From Funneliformis mosseae (lineage: Eukaryota; Glomeromycota; Glomeromycetes; Glomerales; Glomeraceae), in the NCBI GenBank assembly GCA_910592005.1, contig CAJVPP010002032.1, positions 1 to 16,656 on the forward strand: a stretch of DNA of 16,656 nucleotides. The letters are read 5' to 3'. Under the pieces are notes generated by a model. The model was not told the origin of the DNA and did not search any database. It saw only the letters and a list, made by a program, of their open reading frames with translations. Position numbers and translations under genes: made by a program. Shown in pieces: positions 1 to 9,737 of the stretch (positions are counted from its first letter, which is position 1; every line of letters begins with the position of its first letter).

Positions 1-1
1 A

Positions 2-346
2 GCTGATTTTGGATGGGTAAAATCATCTTCAAGCAATAATGATATTCCAATTTGTTATTTACCATTATGGGATCAAAATAATAATTCTTGTAAGAATTGT
101 GAAAAATATCTAATTCACATATCTGATTGTCTTAAGTATTGTGAATTTTGCCAAATAAGTTATAATGGATGCAGATATTGTTTAACAACAAATTTTATTA
201 GTGGAATTGTAAATCAAACTCATTGTAAAAAATGCAATAGAATATCGCTAATTAATATTGATACATTACTTATAAACGGTGTTACTTCATTATTAAGTAG
301 TGGAAGTAGTAATATAAATGAGTTTATTCAAAATACAAAATCTTAA
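2..346 (+). CDS. Cysteine-rich N-terminal module of a TKL kinase locus (5' partial)
   Basis: The frame is open from the window edge to tandem stops TAA-TAG (344-349), about 114 residues, with the start outside the window. Visible cysteine motifs are CKNC, then a cluster with CEFC and GCRYC, then CKKC. The four CxxC-type pairs suggest zinc binding by a treble-clef or ribbon-like fold. From recalled family knowledge, many Rhizophagus TKL kinases carry such a module (a GCRYCLTTN-like core) ahead of the kinase domain, and this frame is the same as that of the kinase start at 482. The segment ends in NEFIQNTKS, which resembles the module end in relatives. I infer that it once belonged to the same protein as the kinase downstream. 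The alternatives are a separate short protein or a sequence error at 344-349. The role of the module is unknown; ligand or nucleic-acid sensing is only a guess. Confidence 0.6.
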   Translation, partial: ADFGWVKSSSSNNDIPICYLPLWDQNNNSCKNCEKYLIHISDCLKYCEFCQISYNGCRYCLTTNFISGIVNQTHCKKCNRISLINIDTLLINGVTSLLSSGSSNINEFIQNTKS

Positions 347-481
347 TAGTCAGATTCGAATTAATTATTACATGAAAAGAATTATGAATTGTTCTATCCT
401 ATTCAATTATAATGTTTTCGAAAGTATCTTTATGTTTTCGCGTTCAATTAAATGGATAGCATTTTCTCAAATTAAAATTTA
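347..481 (+). pseudogene. Disrupted linker between Cys-rich module and kinase domain
   Basis: No single frame crosses this stretch. One frame (positions = 2 mod 3) reads LLHEKNYELFYPIQL and then stops near 411. Another (positions = 0 mod 3) reads through to KWIAFSQIKI (453-479), which resembles the WIPxSQ motif placed just before the glycine loop in Rhizophagus TKL kinases. It then hits TAG at 480-482. Homology resumes one frame over, at GAA 482-484 (ENIAKGGFG). The join at 480-481 fits the loss of one base. I found no GT..AG pair that removes the stops while keeping the conserved pieces. Confidence 0.5.
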
Positions 482-1443
482 GAAAACATAGCAAAAGGAG
501 GATTTGGAATTGATTATAAAGCAGATTACTTAGGCCTTATATCTAAATTCAATAATAATATTTCAAATACCACAAAGGTTGCTGTAAAAAGATTTTTAAA
601 TTCAAAGGATTTTAACAAATATTTCTTAAATGAGGTAACTTTTCGATATTTAATATCCAATATAATATTGCTTAATAATTTAAGATATTCCGATTATATT
701 ATTAGATAAAATCAAATGATATTTGTTATTCTATTATGAAAATTTATGGTATTACAAAAGATCCTAAAACAAATGATTATATGATAATAATGGATTACGC
801 ATCAGGAGGGGACTTACATAATTATTTACAAAAGAATTTTACCGAAATAATTTGGAATAAAGATAAAATATATATTTTGTGGCAGATTGTAACTGGGTAA
901 ATTTATATTTCATTTAAACCATTTTATATTAATTAATAATTTATAATGATAATTTATTTTTAAGTTAGACTTCAAACTATTCATGATAAAAATTTTATAC
1001 ATCGAGACATACATAGTGGAAATATATTACTTAGTAACCATTGGCAAATTGGAGATTTCGGATTATTACAACCTGCAAAGAATACTCTATTAAATAATGA
1101 AATATATGGGGTAATACCTTATATAGCACCAGAAATATTAAATGGTGCTTTATTTTCAAAAGCATCTGATGTTTATAGTATAGCTATGATTATGTGGGAA
1201 CTTACAACAGGTTGTAAACCCTTTGCTAATTTTGAACATGATCATAATCTTATCTTTAATATTATTGATGGAAATCGACCCGAAATTACACAGGATACTC
1301 CTGAAAGTTATGCTAATTTAATGAAAAGATGTTGGGATAATGATCCTTTAAAAAGACCTACTATACAAGAAGTTCAGAAAACTGTTAATGATTGGTTTAC
1401 AAATCTAAATGATACGCAATTTGATAAAGCTGAAGAAAAATGA
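482..1443 (+). CDS. TKL-type protein kinase domain, three exons (482-634, 706-896, 969-1443)
   Basis: Translating the joined exons gives an essentially complete kinase catalytic domain. Visible motifs, in order: glycine loop AKGGFG (489-506), catalytic lysine in KVAVKRF, hinge MDYASGGDL, catalytic loop HRDIHSGN, metal-binding GDFG, activation segment end IPYIAPEIL, the SDVYSIAMIMWEL helix, and RCWDNDPLKRP near the end. The RCW..DP..RP ending and the HRDxHxxN loop are typical of TKL/tyrosine-kinase-like enzymes, which move ATP phosphate to Ser, Thr or Tyr. All catalytic residues are kept, so the domain itself is not visibly decayed. The two introns preserve frame exactly. The frame ends at TGA 1441-1443 just after DKAEEK, where relatives continue. 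No good ATG opens this frame upstream, so the start depends on how the damaged linker is resolved. No substrate can be inferred. Confidence 0.82.
635..705 (+). other. Spliceosomal intron 1 of the kinase gene
   Basis: This is a 71-bp GT..AG intron. The donor is GTAACT after codon GAG and the acceptor is TATTATTAG. It is phase 0. Joining the exons gives NE|IKSND, matching the position of an NELKS-like motif in related kinases. Reading through it gives an in-frame TAA. Confidence 0.8.
897..968 (+). other. Spliceosomal intron 2 of the kinase gene
   Basis: This is a 72-bp intron with donor GTAAAT and acceptor TTAG at 965-968. A competing AG at 963-964 would put TAG in frame, so the later acceptor is chosen. 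The splice rebuilds a glycine codon (GG|A) and yields WQIVTGLQTIHDKNFIHRD, a continuous kinase sequence. Confidence 0.85.
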
Positions 1444-1820
1444 TTGGAATTAATACAATTACGGAAGCTCGGTTTTGAATTAAATGAAAAACATCCAAAA
1501 GCAATCTATTCAAGTAGAGCATTAAATTCTTTATTTTCTAAATCTTTATCTATGAATTCACTTACGAATTCGCTTAATATAAAACAAGGTATATTATATT
1601 TACTTAAAACAATAATAACAAGCAAAATTAATATTAAAAGAATTAATTAGGTTGTTAATCAAATATTAATTTATTTATTATCTTTCAAGAATATATTTTA
1701 AAAGAATATAAATGTGATATACTTACACAAAGGTATTGTAATTTCTTAAATCTTAAATATGGTGTTGTTTTATTTTTCGTTTGTATTATTCTAAATTTAC
1801 GATATTTAGTTCGCCTTTAG
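1444..1820 (+). pseudogene. C-terminal tail of the kinase beyond an in-frame TGA
   Basis: Directly after the TGA the same frame continues LELIQLRKLGFELNEKHPK and then AIYSSRALNSL. From recall, relatives have an uninterrupted AEEIRLELIQLKKLGP..HPKAIYTSR tail after the kinase domain, with arginine where the TGA stands. So the TGA replaces an arginine codon (CGA or AGA). A further GT..AG intron (1589-1689) rebuilds KQ-EYILKEYKCDI, matching the EYISKEY-like block of relatives. The frame then stays open to TAG 1818-1820, though residues after about 1735 look poor and may be intron or UTR. Either the protein is truncated after the kinase domain, losing the tail, or the TGA is a sequence error. Confidence 0.6.
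1589..1689 (+). other. Probable intron in the kinase tail
   Basis: This is a 101-bp GT..AG segment. The donor is GTATAT and the pyrimidine-rich acceptor is TTATCTTTCAAG. Splicing joins G|AA to make Glu and restores the conserved KQEYILKEY block, whereas unspliced reading ends at TAG 1648-1650. Confidence 0.6.
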
Positions 1821-2967
1821 CAAGTAATTTACAGTATCCTAATGCAAGTAGACCATCAAATACGTAAATATTTTATTAGAATATGGAATTTAATTTTAAT
1901 ATACGCCAGTATGTATCTTTAATATTGCAATTTAAAATTAGCTTTAATCAATATTGTTAATAATTTAACGTAAATTCAACAACGCAAAATGTTTCGTTCA
2001 TAAATTCAAAATAATTATAAATTTGTCTTTACAAAATACATTAAAAAATTACGTATTCATTAACATATCAAAGTTACTTGTCTTGTTAGTTAAACCAAGA
2101 TAGTGAAGTAGTTATTTTCGATGAATTTCAAGAAAGTTAAATATAAAACTTGTAAAAATTGAATTGATATTAACTATTTAACAAAGTTGTAACTAACATT
2201 ACAAACATCCCCTTCACCTGACATTCAAAGTAAACTTGCAAAGCGCAATCTACGATAAGTATTCAAAATTGTAAGATTACTATGTAAGCCTGAGATACAA
2301 CCGAAGCAATCGAACCAAAAATTAACTTATACTTGAAAATTAGATTATACTAAATATCCTAAATTGATTTTTTATTTAAAAGGACGAATTTACATCATAA
2401 CGAATACTAATTGACTTTATTTGATTAAAAATTATAAATTTCATTTTTTGTTTTCATGATTCTAATAAATATGTCTATTGCGAAAGATAAAAGTCGATGC
2501 AAGAAGAAATAAAAACTAAACATAAATAAAAAGATACATAAACATTAAAATCTATATAGGAAAGAAAACTTCTTACTTCACGTTAAAATTATGATCTCGA
2601 GTGAAACCGCGACAAAACATCATGTACCAATAATTTAATTTCAGTATAAATCTTTGTAAATGTTGAAATAAACGATTCCGATTGAGCGGTATTGTCATCA
2701 AAAAAAAAACGTGTGCAAGTTTAAAAGTTTTGATAGGGGCTTTGACTTAATGAATATATCTTTAAGAAATAATAAATGTTATCTAAAAATCTTACATACT
2801 GTATAATCAATTAAACTAATTATGTAAGCTATAATAAAATTTTTACCTTACCTGACATGGAATAACTTTGCAATAATTTGAATGAGCTTCCACTAAAAAT
2901 TTCATTATTGGATAAAAGCTTTTAAAATTTTGAAAAACCACCCGAATAATATCAGATTTTTTTGTAA
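1821..2967. other. Intergenic, no gene seen
   Basis: A+T-rich sequence with frequent stops in all frames. I recognise no coding similarity, RNA gene or repeat, apart from a poly(A) run near 2700. Confidence 0.6.
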
Positions 2968-2998
2968 GGCCATGCAACTTCGATTTTTCGGTTCACGT
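2968..2998 (+). repeat. Left terminal inverted repeat
   Basis: Pairs with 3742-3772 with one mismatch (G at 2991 versus the complement of T at 3749). Preceded by the TAA duplication. Confidence 0.85.
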
Positions 2999-3358
2999 AA
3001 CATTGAAATATTATTTATTAAAGATATTTTTATTTATTTAAATATTATGCCATCTGATTGGTCAGGGTTTTTTTTTTTATAGTAAAATTATCATGTGACT
3101 TTACATAATAAAATCGGCATATCAGATTTTGTTTAAAAGAAAGCGGCGAAAGAAAGATTTATCTTTGTTTGTGTAATATAAGATTTATTGTATGATACAG
3201 AATATAACAACACATAAAAAACTTACATATGAAAAAGAAAAAAAAAAAAAAAGCCGGGTGAACGTGTCAACTTTAAAATTTTATCTAGAAATTTAAAAAT
3301 TGCTTTGTCAGGCCTAATATTACGACAATCACATTTCATTTCAAAATATTCTTAACAC

Positions 3359-3593
3359 CATCAAAATGCCTATTATGCATGTAAAAATAGTTATAATTCT
3401 AAAGTTTTAAAGGATTGGGAAGGTTTACCTGTTGAGAAGGAAACAAAAATAAAAGATTTTTTTTGGAAATAAATCGATTCTATATTTATCACCTGACTGG
3501 TGGGAAGCAGATTTTGAAATGAAGTTTAGCCCATCAAAAAATTTAGTTGGAGAAAGAATTTCAGCACTATATATTGCTTGGGAAGCTGCATGA
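3359..3593 (+). pseudogene. Frameshifted coding fragment inside the TIR element
   Basis: One frame from about 3359 reads YYACKNSYNSKVLKDWEG and then LPVEKETKIKDFF. It then runs into an eight-T tract (3457-3464) and stops. Shifting one base within the tract continues as SILYLSPDWWEADFEMKF and then SPSKNLVGERISALYIAWEAA, ending at TGA 3591-3593. The residue composition (several Trp, Glu, Lys, few Asn/Ile runs) is protein-like and unlike chance frames nearby. I do not recognise the family. There is no start codon and the upstream frame is closed, so this looks like an exon or gene fragment, not a whole gene. The frameshift may be real decay or an indel error in the homopolymer. Confidence 0.5.
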
Positions 3594-3741
3594 AACTAAT
3601 GAATTGTAAGAAAGGAATTATACATTACGATAATACAATAAAGCTTTAATCTACCAATAAAATTACACTTTATAGTACTTTATAGTCATATTATATAATA
3701 AACTTTTTTTGTTAAATTTGAAAAAGTGACCCGACCGGGTG

Positions 3742-3772
3742 ACGTGAATCGAAAAATCGAAGTTGCATGGCC
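3742..3772 (-). repeat. Right terminal inverted repeat
   Basis: Inverted copy of 2968-2998 ending GCATGGCC, followed by TAA at 3773-3775. Confidence 0.85.
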
Positions 3773-4653
3773 TAATATTGGTGTTGTGACTGAAATTGAT
3801 TTAATTGAAGTTAAGTTAACTTTTGGTTGAACATCTAAGTTGGCCTTATAAGGTGTTTCTGATATACAGTATATATGTGATTTGTAAATAATTATCTGAT
3901 GTCAAAGTTACATAAAGAGTAAATGTGTCTTCACTTCCTACTTTCTAATGAATGCAATTTCATAATTGTTTTAGGATCATCTTTTCTGATCACATATCTA
4001 TGACAATCACTGTAGTCCTAGAAAGCTTGACTTTTCACGCATAGCTCCGATATTCCTTTTTTTCTTCAATAATTCACTTAATGTACGTTCCAAATTCCAA
4101 ATTTAAAAAATCAATTTCTTTGCCAAATATAGTTAAAATATTAGTTGATATTGGGAAGCATCGCTCGAAAAATTTTAAAAAATTACTATTTTTACTATGG
4201 AAATGAATTGAACAAAAGCAACTTTTATTTTCAATATTCTAAATATTCTAGTAATGTTCTGAGTTTGTCATTGAATCAACATTTGACGATAAACGGACAC
4301 AGCTTAGTTAACCGGTCCCAATTGATTGATTTTGAACAAAAGATTGTTATAATAAATAATATGAATATATTTAAAAGGAAAATGAACTTTGAAACGTTCA
4401 AAAGAAAAACGTTGTCATATATGGTAGAGGGGGAATTTTTCGTCAAAAATTTTTTTATTGGTTCACTCTGCTGATCATGGTCATGTGAACATAACTAGCT
4501 TAATATCTAAAATTGTAGATTTCTCCCCTTTTCTATTGACCGCTCCCATATACACTCTATTACCGATGGCTTAGAAACTTGACAAACATTACAGAGTTAG
4601 CGTGTGAATTTTTTTTCTTTTTCTTTTCTTCAAGAACTTTAGTTCTTTCGTAA

Positions 4654-4690
4654 TCAAGCTAAAATTTATATTCTAATTAATTTAGCTTGA
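4654..4690. repeat. Short inverted repeat
   Basis: TCAAGCTAAA (4654-4663) pairs perfectly with TTTAGCTTGA (4681-4690) across a 17-base A+T-rich loop. There is no neighbouring gene to give it a role. Confidence 0.4.
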
Positions 4691-7600
4691 GCTTCAACGA
4701 GAAGTTGATTTTCATTGTAATAATTCACTTTTTGGAATTACCTCATCATCAATCAAAGGTATACATTATTGAATTTGCATTTTATTTAATTAATTTATAA
4801 AAGATTTTATTTTTTTAAAAAAAAAAAAGAAAAGAAATGAGCAATTGAAAAACATTGGATAATAATGGAATATGCTGTGCAAAATGACTCCGTGTGGATT
4901 TAAATATTAATTCGTTTTTAGAGAAAATTTTTTATCCGACCGCAATTTCTACTCAACATACTGTAAATATCTATTTTTTTTTTTTAAAAAAAAGAAAATT
5001 ATTAAAACATTAAATAAATTTTTATCGCCATGACAATTTGTAATGATAGCGAATGGAATTTCACATCTAACAAAGATTTTGTTTTAAAAAAAACGAACAT
5101 AAATTATCGTAATCCTAACATTATAAAAACCCTACAGAAAAGTTGTGAGCCGGATTATTTGCCGGTGTTAACATAGAATTGAACCGAAACTAAGCTATAA
5201 AATCAAACCCAAACCTTTCTCAAGCTTATCCTAAGGTAAAGATTTAACAAGAATTCTTAATGATAAAACCAATATATAGTTAATATACAATATTTCGTGA
5301 ATAAAATCATCATATTTGGTTGGAATAAATAAAAAGTATCGGTAAATTATCTTCCTAACTGTCGGATTATAATTCTGCACAGATCATGAAAATAATGTGT
5401 GATATCAGATGCCACATATACAGTAAATAATTGAGAAAATAAATCGAAAAAAGTGATACAAAGTGATGCAAGTGAGAATTACTTGAGTTTCTCTGTAGGA
5501 TTGAATATCTATCATTTAATTTATTTTTTACACATGTATTTATATCTAAGTATGTGTTCTTTGAATAAGAGTTATGTCGCAATTTATACAGTATCTAGTA
5601 AAACTTTCATATTATATTTTACAATGTCGTGGTATACTTTAATGCTCATTTTATTTAATGGGATTTGTATTTCCATAATTAATTTGATAAATGCCATATA
5701 TAGCTATTTTACATGAAAGTATGGACTATATAACTAATATGTAAGCTACACTTTATTTAGTATGCACATGTCGATATACTTTGAAAGTCCTCTGTGAAAA
5801 ACATTAATTACTTGAATTTTTATTGAAAATATGATATTTTTATCATATGTATAGCAACGGATATTATTAAAAGTTTTGATGCTGGTTATGAATCATACTC
5901 ATTACTATTACAATATTTATAAATTACTATATAATAAAAAAGTTTATTGAAACAAGGTATGCTTCTCTTAGTTTTATGTTTTAAATTATGAATTAATGAT
6001 TTATCCTTCAATTTTTATTACTCATACAATATATTAATAATAAACTATTTAGCCGTATCTGGATCGATGATTCAGAGTCATTGGCTACGTCTACTACCAT
6101 TATTATTGTCGTGAATGATCCAAATCTGATAAATTTAATTTATTCTTGAATTCCTTTTGCTAGTATCTTTTAACAAATTAAGAAGTAAATTGTTTAAAAT
6201 TTACTTTTAAATGATGTGCTTTATACAATTTCACGGAATGTATGTATCAAAAATGCATTATTGGATAAATAAATCTCAGAGGAAGAATATTTATTATAAG
6301 ATTAAGTTTATTTAACAAAATAATATGGGAAAAAAATAAAACCGAGATAATGTAAATCTGGAAATTTTTGACCTAAAAATCATATTTTGCAAATAAATTG
6401 ATTTTTTCCGGAAGTTTCCCAGAGTGAGCGTGAAATCATAATGTTAAAAGCCCTAAAAATCTTAATGATTTCCTTTTAGACTTATCTAACAAAATAATTA
6501 GTTTAATTAGATTCTATTTCTAATTTTGTTATTTGAAAAAACGATGAAACTTCCAACTTTTCTGCCGTTATATCGGGTATCATTTTCCTCTAAGTATAAT
6601 GTTGTTCAAATTGTAAAAACATTTGCCATAAAAGATTTATATTTTTAATGAATAAAAAATGAATAAGAATGATATAATTTAATAATAGCTAATATTTTAT
6701 TTTTTATTTCTTGAACATATGATCCATAACGTGATTTAATAGCAACCTTCCCATATGAAAGAAAACCATAAAAGTTACAAATAATTTTCTATCCAATAAT
6801 TAATTTCGCCCTCCATTAAAAGCTTCTTGAAAATAAATAAATAATAAATTATTAAAAATATTAAGTACTAAAAATTCTTTTTTTGTAATAAAACAATTAT
6901 TCTTATTGAAAATAAATTTTATTTTATTTTTTTTTAATTAAATCTTAGCTTACAAAAAAAAATTAATAATAATAAATATCTTTTGAATAATCTTATTCTA
7001 GAAATTTATACTTTAATTTTTTTTCAAAATCCAATTCTATTTTTTTTTATTTCGCTTTCCTTTGATTCATTTATTATTATATTTTTATATTTATCATGAA
7101 TTTACTTTATTCATTTATTTTAGTTACTTTTTAAAAATTTAAATTTATAATTTAAATATTTTAAAAAAATCCTTGATATTTGTCAGGATTAATATTAATT
7201 AATGCTCTTTTATTAACGATTTAGTAATTACGTTATGATATACTCCAACTTTGTCATTGTATTTCATTAATAAATTTAAATCGTCATGGAACCGTCTAGA
7301 ATATAGGGCCGACAATATCATTGTCAAAAAAAAATCCTGCAAATGTGACTTTACTTCGAGATAGACAATGAGAAAAAACTGGTTATATAATAGTCTCTTG
7401 TTGTTAATAATAAATTATATCTTAAATCGTTGTGTTGAGCATATCATTTTGACTATAACTTTATAAGACATGTTTCAATAACAATTGAAAATATGTTTAC
7501 TGACAAGAAATATGTGCAAAAGATTGGAAAAGGCGATAACTAAGTATAAATTTTATTATTCCATTCCACAAATTTCTATCCAAAGAATGCATCATGTGTC

Positions 7601-9488
7601 ATCGACAATTCGTTTGGGTTATTCATGGTTTTTTTTCTTATCAGCTACACAATTTTAACTAATTATATTTGGTAACGTTATTGAAATGAATAAAAGCTAT
7701 AATAGCAGGTTCTCTTCATGGGCTAGGGTTCCGTATATAATTATTAATGAAAATCCATAATTTTATTAAGTGAATACTTTATTACTTGTTGTGAGGTGAC
7801 GTTCGTAAAACCATTAGGCATTTTTTTTGTATTTTTGAATGCATTAACTTTGAGTAGTTTATTTGACACTTACTCAGAGAATCGATCCCTTTTTGCATCC
7901 ATCAACTAGTTGTTTGATTATTAGTTTTATTTCGCCAAAACTTGATATTCTTCGGAGAATTTCATCATTTACAATTTAACTAGAGCCGAAATTTCGCAGT
8001 AAATGATTCTATCATTCCAATGAACATCAATTATTGATATAAATAAGCTATGAAAACTTAATTAATATAATCCCATCTCTTATTTATGAATTCGTCAACT
8101 TATTCCAGAGACCCGTAAAGTTAGATGCTGATATATTTATATGCAAAGAATCTAAATGATTTCGCAAGTATTGTCACGAAGATGTAGTATTAAAAAATAT
8201 CCAGACAGTAACCTCAGTTAAAAAGCCATTGCTAGTTGTTCACTATCAGTTGTCCGATTGAACAGTATGCAAATTCATTTTTTACAAGTTCTCAACTAAT
8301 TATTTCTAATACGCATATTCTCTGCAGTTGAAATGAATCTCGGATATATGAACGACAGAAAGGAGGAGTGAAGAATTAAAATACACAAGTGGTTCTTTCA
8401 ATTTGTTGAAGATTGAAGTCAAAATCGAAGTTTGAGGGTTTATATGATAATGGAATCGAACGACATCTATTTTGAGCATTACGAGTCAACTGAAAAAAAT
8501 TGAGAGCACGTATCACTTTCAATTTGCTAGAAAATGTAATTAAAAACAGCGTCAAAATGAACTTAGCTTCGATTTGATGGTTCTGATCAGAAACTTAAAA
8601 TCTTATATTGAATGGTAATAAAGTTTTCAATATGGAGAGTCTCACACAATTGTCCCGAGCACTTCATAAATGAAGAACTGGACAAGATTGTTTGAGAAAC
8701 CTAAGGAAAAAATTTACATACTTGATAATGTTAATTGTAATAAAGCTACGACCCGAGAATTCGTTTTGGTTATTTTGATCAATGCGGTCCGTTTTATCCA
8801 ATAAATAATGACAGTACGGGCACTATTAATAAACATCTCGCAGAATGTCAAAGATATAGTTTAAATTAAATACGGCACACATACAGTCATTTTTATTTTA
8901 GTTTAGCCGGGATCACTTCTTTAATGGTTAAGTGGGCATAATCCCAATGCTCAAAATGAAAAATTTATCAAAATTAATATGGTTCGATTGACACCAAGCC
9001 ATTAATCGACATCTTAGCAAATGAGGCGTCTAAAGAATTTGAATGTCATTTTACGGGCAAGGGTACGATTGTTACAAGTTCAAGTATCGTTCACGTTTTA
9101 GGATAGATGTTAAAGATTCTTGAATTAATATTTCTAATAATTAGTTATTTAATTCCGGGATAGTATAAAATTGACGAAAAATGGTTTGCATTTTCCTTAT
9201 AGCTTTTAATTGTCATTTGATTTGCATTAACGATTATTTAGAAAAATACATTTGATTTTTATAAGAGCTAATCACTTAAAAAGCGGACTTTATCTTTGAA
9301 TACAAATTGAAAGTCATTATTTCAAAAGGAATTGGATACTAAGTAATATATTAAACGACAAAATCCTACCTTCAGTTTAAGTTTAGCACCATATCATTGC
9401 TTAAAATAAAATTTTTTTGAACTTTGTAAGTAGAATATTGTTGGTAATGATAAATATGACAGTAAGTCTATATATAAATTTAGGTATA

Positions 9489-9513
9489 TTTTTTTTTTTT
9501 TTTAAAAAAAAAA
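9489..9513. repeat. T15-A10 tract
   Basis: Fifteen T followed directly by ten A, self-complementary and able to fold back. Similar T/A junctions occur at 4810-4828 and 4974-4993. Confidence 0.7.
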
Positions 9514-9708
9514 GCTTTCGAACTCCAAAGTATAAATTTATCGATTCCTCAATTATAATGACTAGGCTTTTCATTGCTCTTGTAATTGGCGTATACCAAA
9601 CATTATAATTTTTACTATCATCAAAATATAAATTACAAAAAAAAGTTTTTTTTTTTTATAAATTTCATAAATGGAAACAAGTTTTACAATAAACATTTAC
9701 ATCCATAG

Positions 9709-9714
9709 TTTATT
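9709..9714 (-). terminator. Possible poly(A) signal of the Sel1 gene
   Basis: AATAAA on the minus strand, about 24 bases past the TAA stop at 9738-9740, in an A+T-rich setting. The signal is degenerate in fungi, and in DNA this A+T-rich the match could be chance. Confidence 0.3.
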
Positions 9715-9737
9715 TTAAAATTAATTTATCGTTATCA

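Larger units (their letters stand above)
2968..3772. mobile_element. 805-bp TIR element, PIF/Harbinger-like, non-autonomous, with coding cargo
   Basis: The ends are 31-bp inverted repeats, 2968-2998 and 3742-3772. They match at 30 of 31 positions and start GGCCATGCAACTTCG. Immediately outside both ends is TAA (2965-2967 and 3773-3775), a 3-bp target duplication. A three-base TWA duplication and ends of this length are typical of PIF/Harbinger and related DNA transposons. No transposase or DDE domain is visible inside, so the element is probably a non-autonomous (MITE-like) copy mobilised from elsewhere. The near-identical ends suggest a fairly recent insertion. The interior contains poly(T) and poly(A) tracts and a frameshifted coding fragment. 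The superfamily assignment rests on the duplication and ends only. Confidence 0.72.
3776..9700. other. 5.9-kb gene-poor A+T-rich region
   Basis: No convincing gene, tRNA or rRNA is seen. Open frames are short, hydrophobic or Asn/Ile-rich and overlap on both strands. The most A+T-rich part is about 6640-7180. Notable items are poly(T)-poly(A) junctions (about 4810-4828, 4974-4993, 9489-9513), a short inverted repeat (4654-4663 with 4681-4690), and weak possible coding remnants at about 8640-9106. Confidence 0.55.

Noticed and set aside
3740..3790. Target duplication longer than TAA
   Set aside because: Bases beyond TAA differ on the two sides (TTTTTTG before the left TAA, TATTGG after the right TAA), so only three bases are supported.
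4145..4474. 109-codon plus-strand open frame starting at TTG
   Set aside because: It has no ATG start near the beginning, no recognisable motif, and low-complexity Asn/Lys/Phe-rich composition. It is probably a chance frame, although the longest in the gene-poor region.
5367..5716. Overlapping hydrophobic open frames on both strands
   Set aside because: The plus frame opens at GTG, both are rich in Ile/Leu/Tyr as A+T-rich DNA gives by chance, and the two overlap antiparallel without supporting motifs.
8976..8992. GGTTCGATT resembling a tRNA T-loop
   Set aside because: No acceptor, D or anticodon stem can be paired around it. No tRNA or rRNA gene was found in the window.
9417..9608. 63-codon plus-strand frame with FFFFFKKK
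   Set aside because: It runs through the T15-A10 tract, so the hydrophobic and lysine runs come from the homopolymers.
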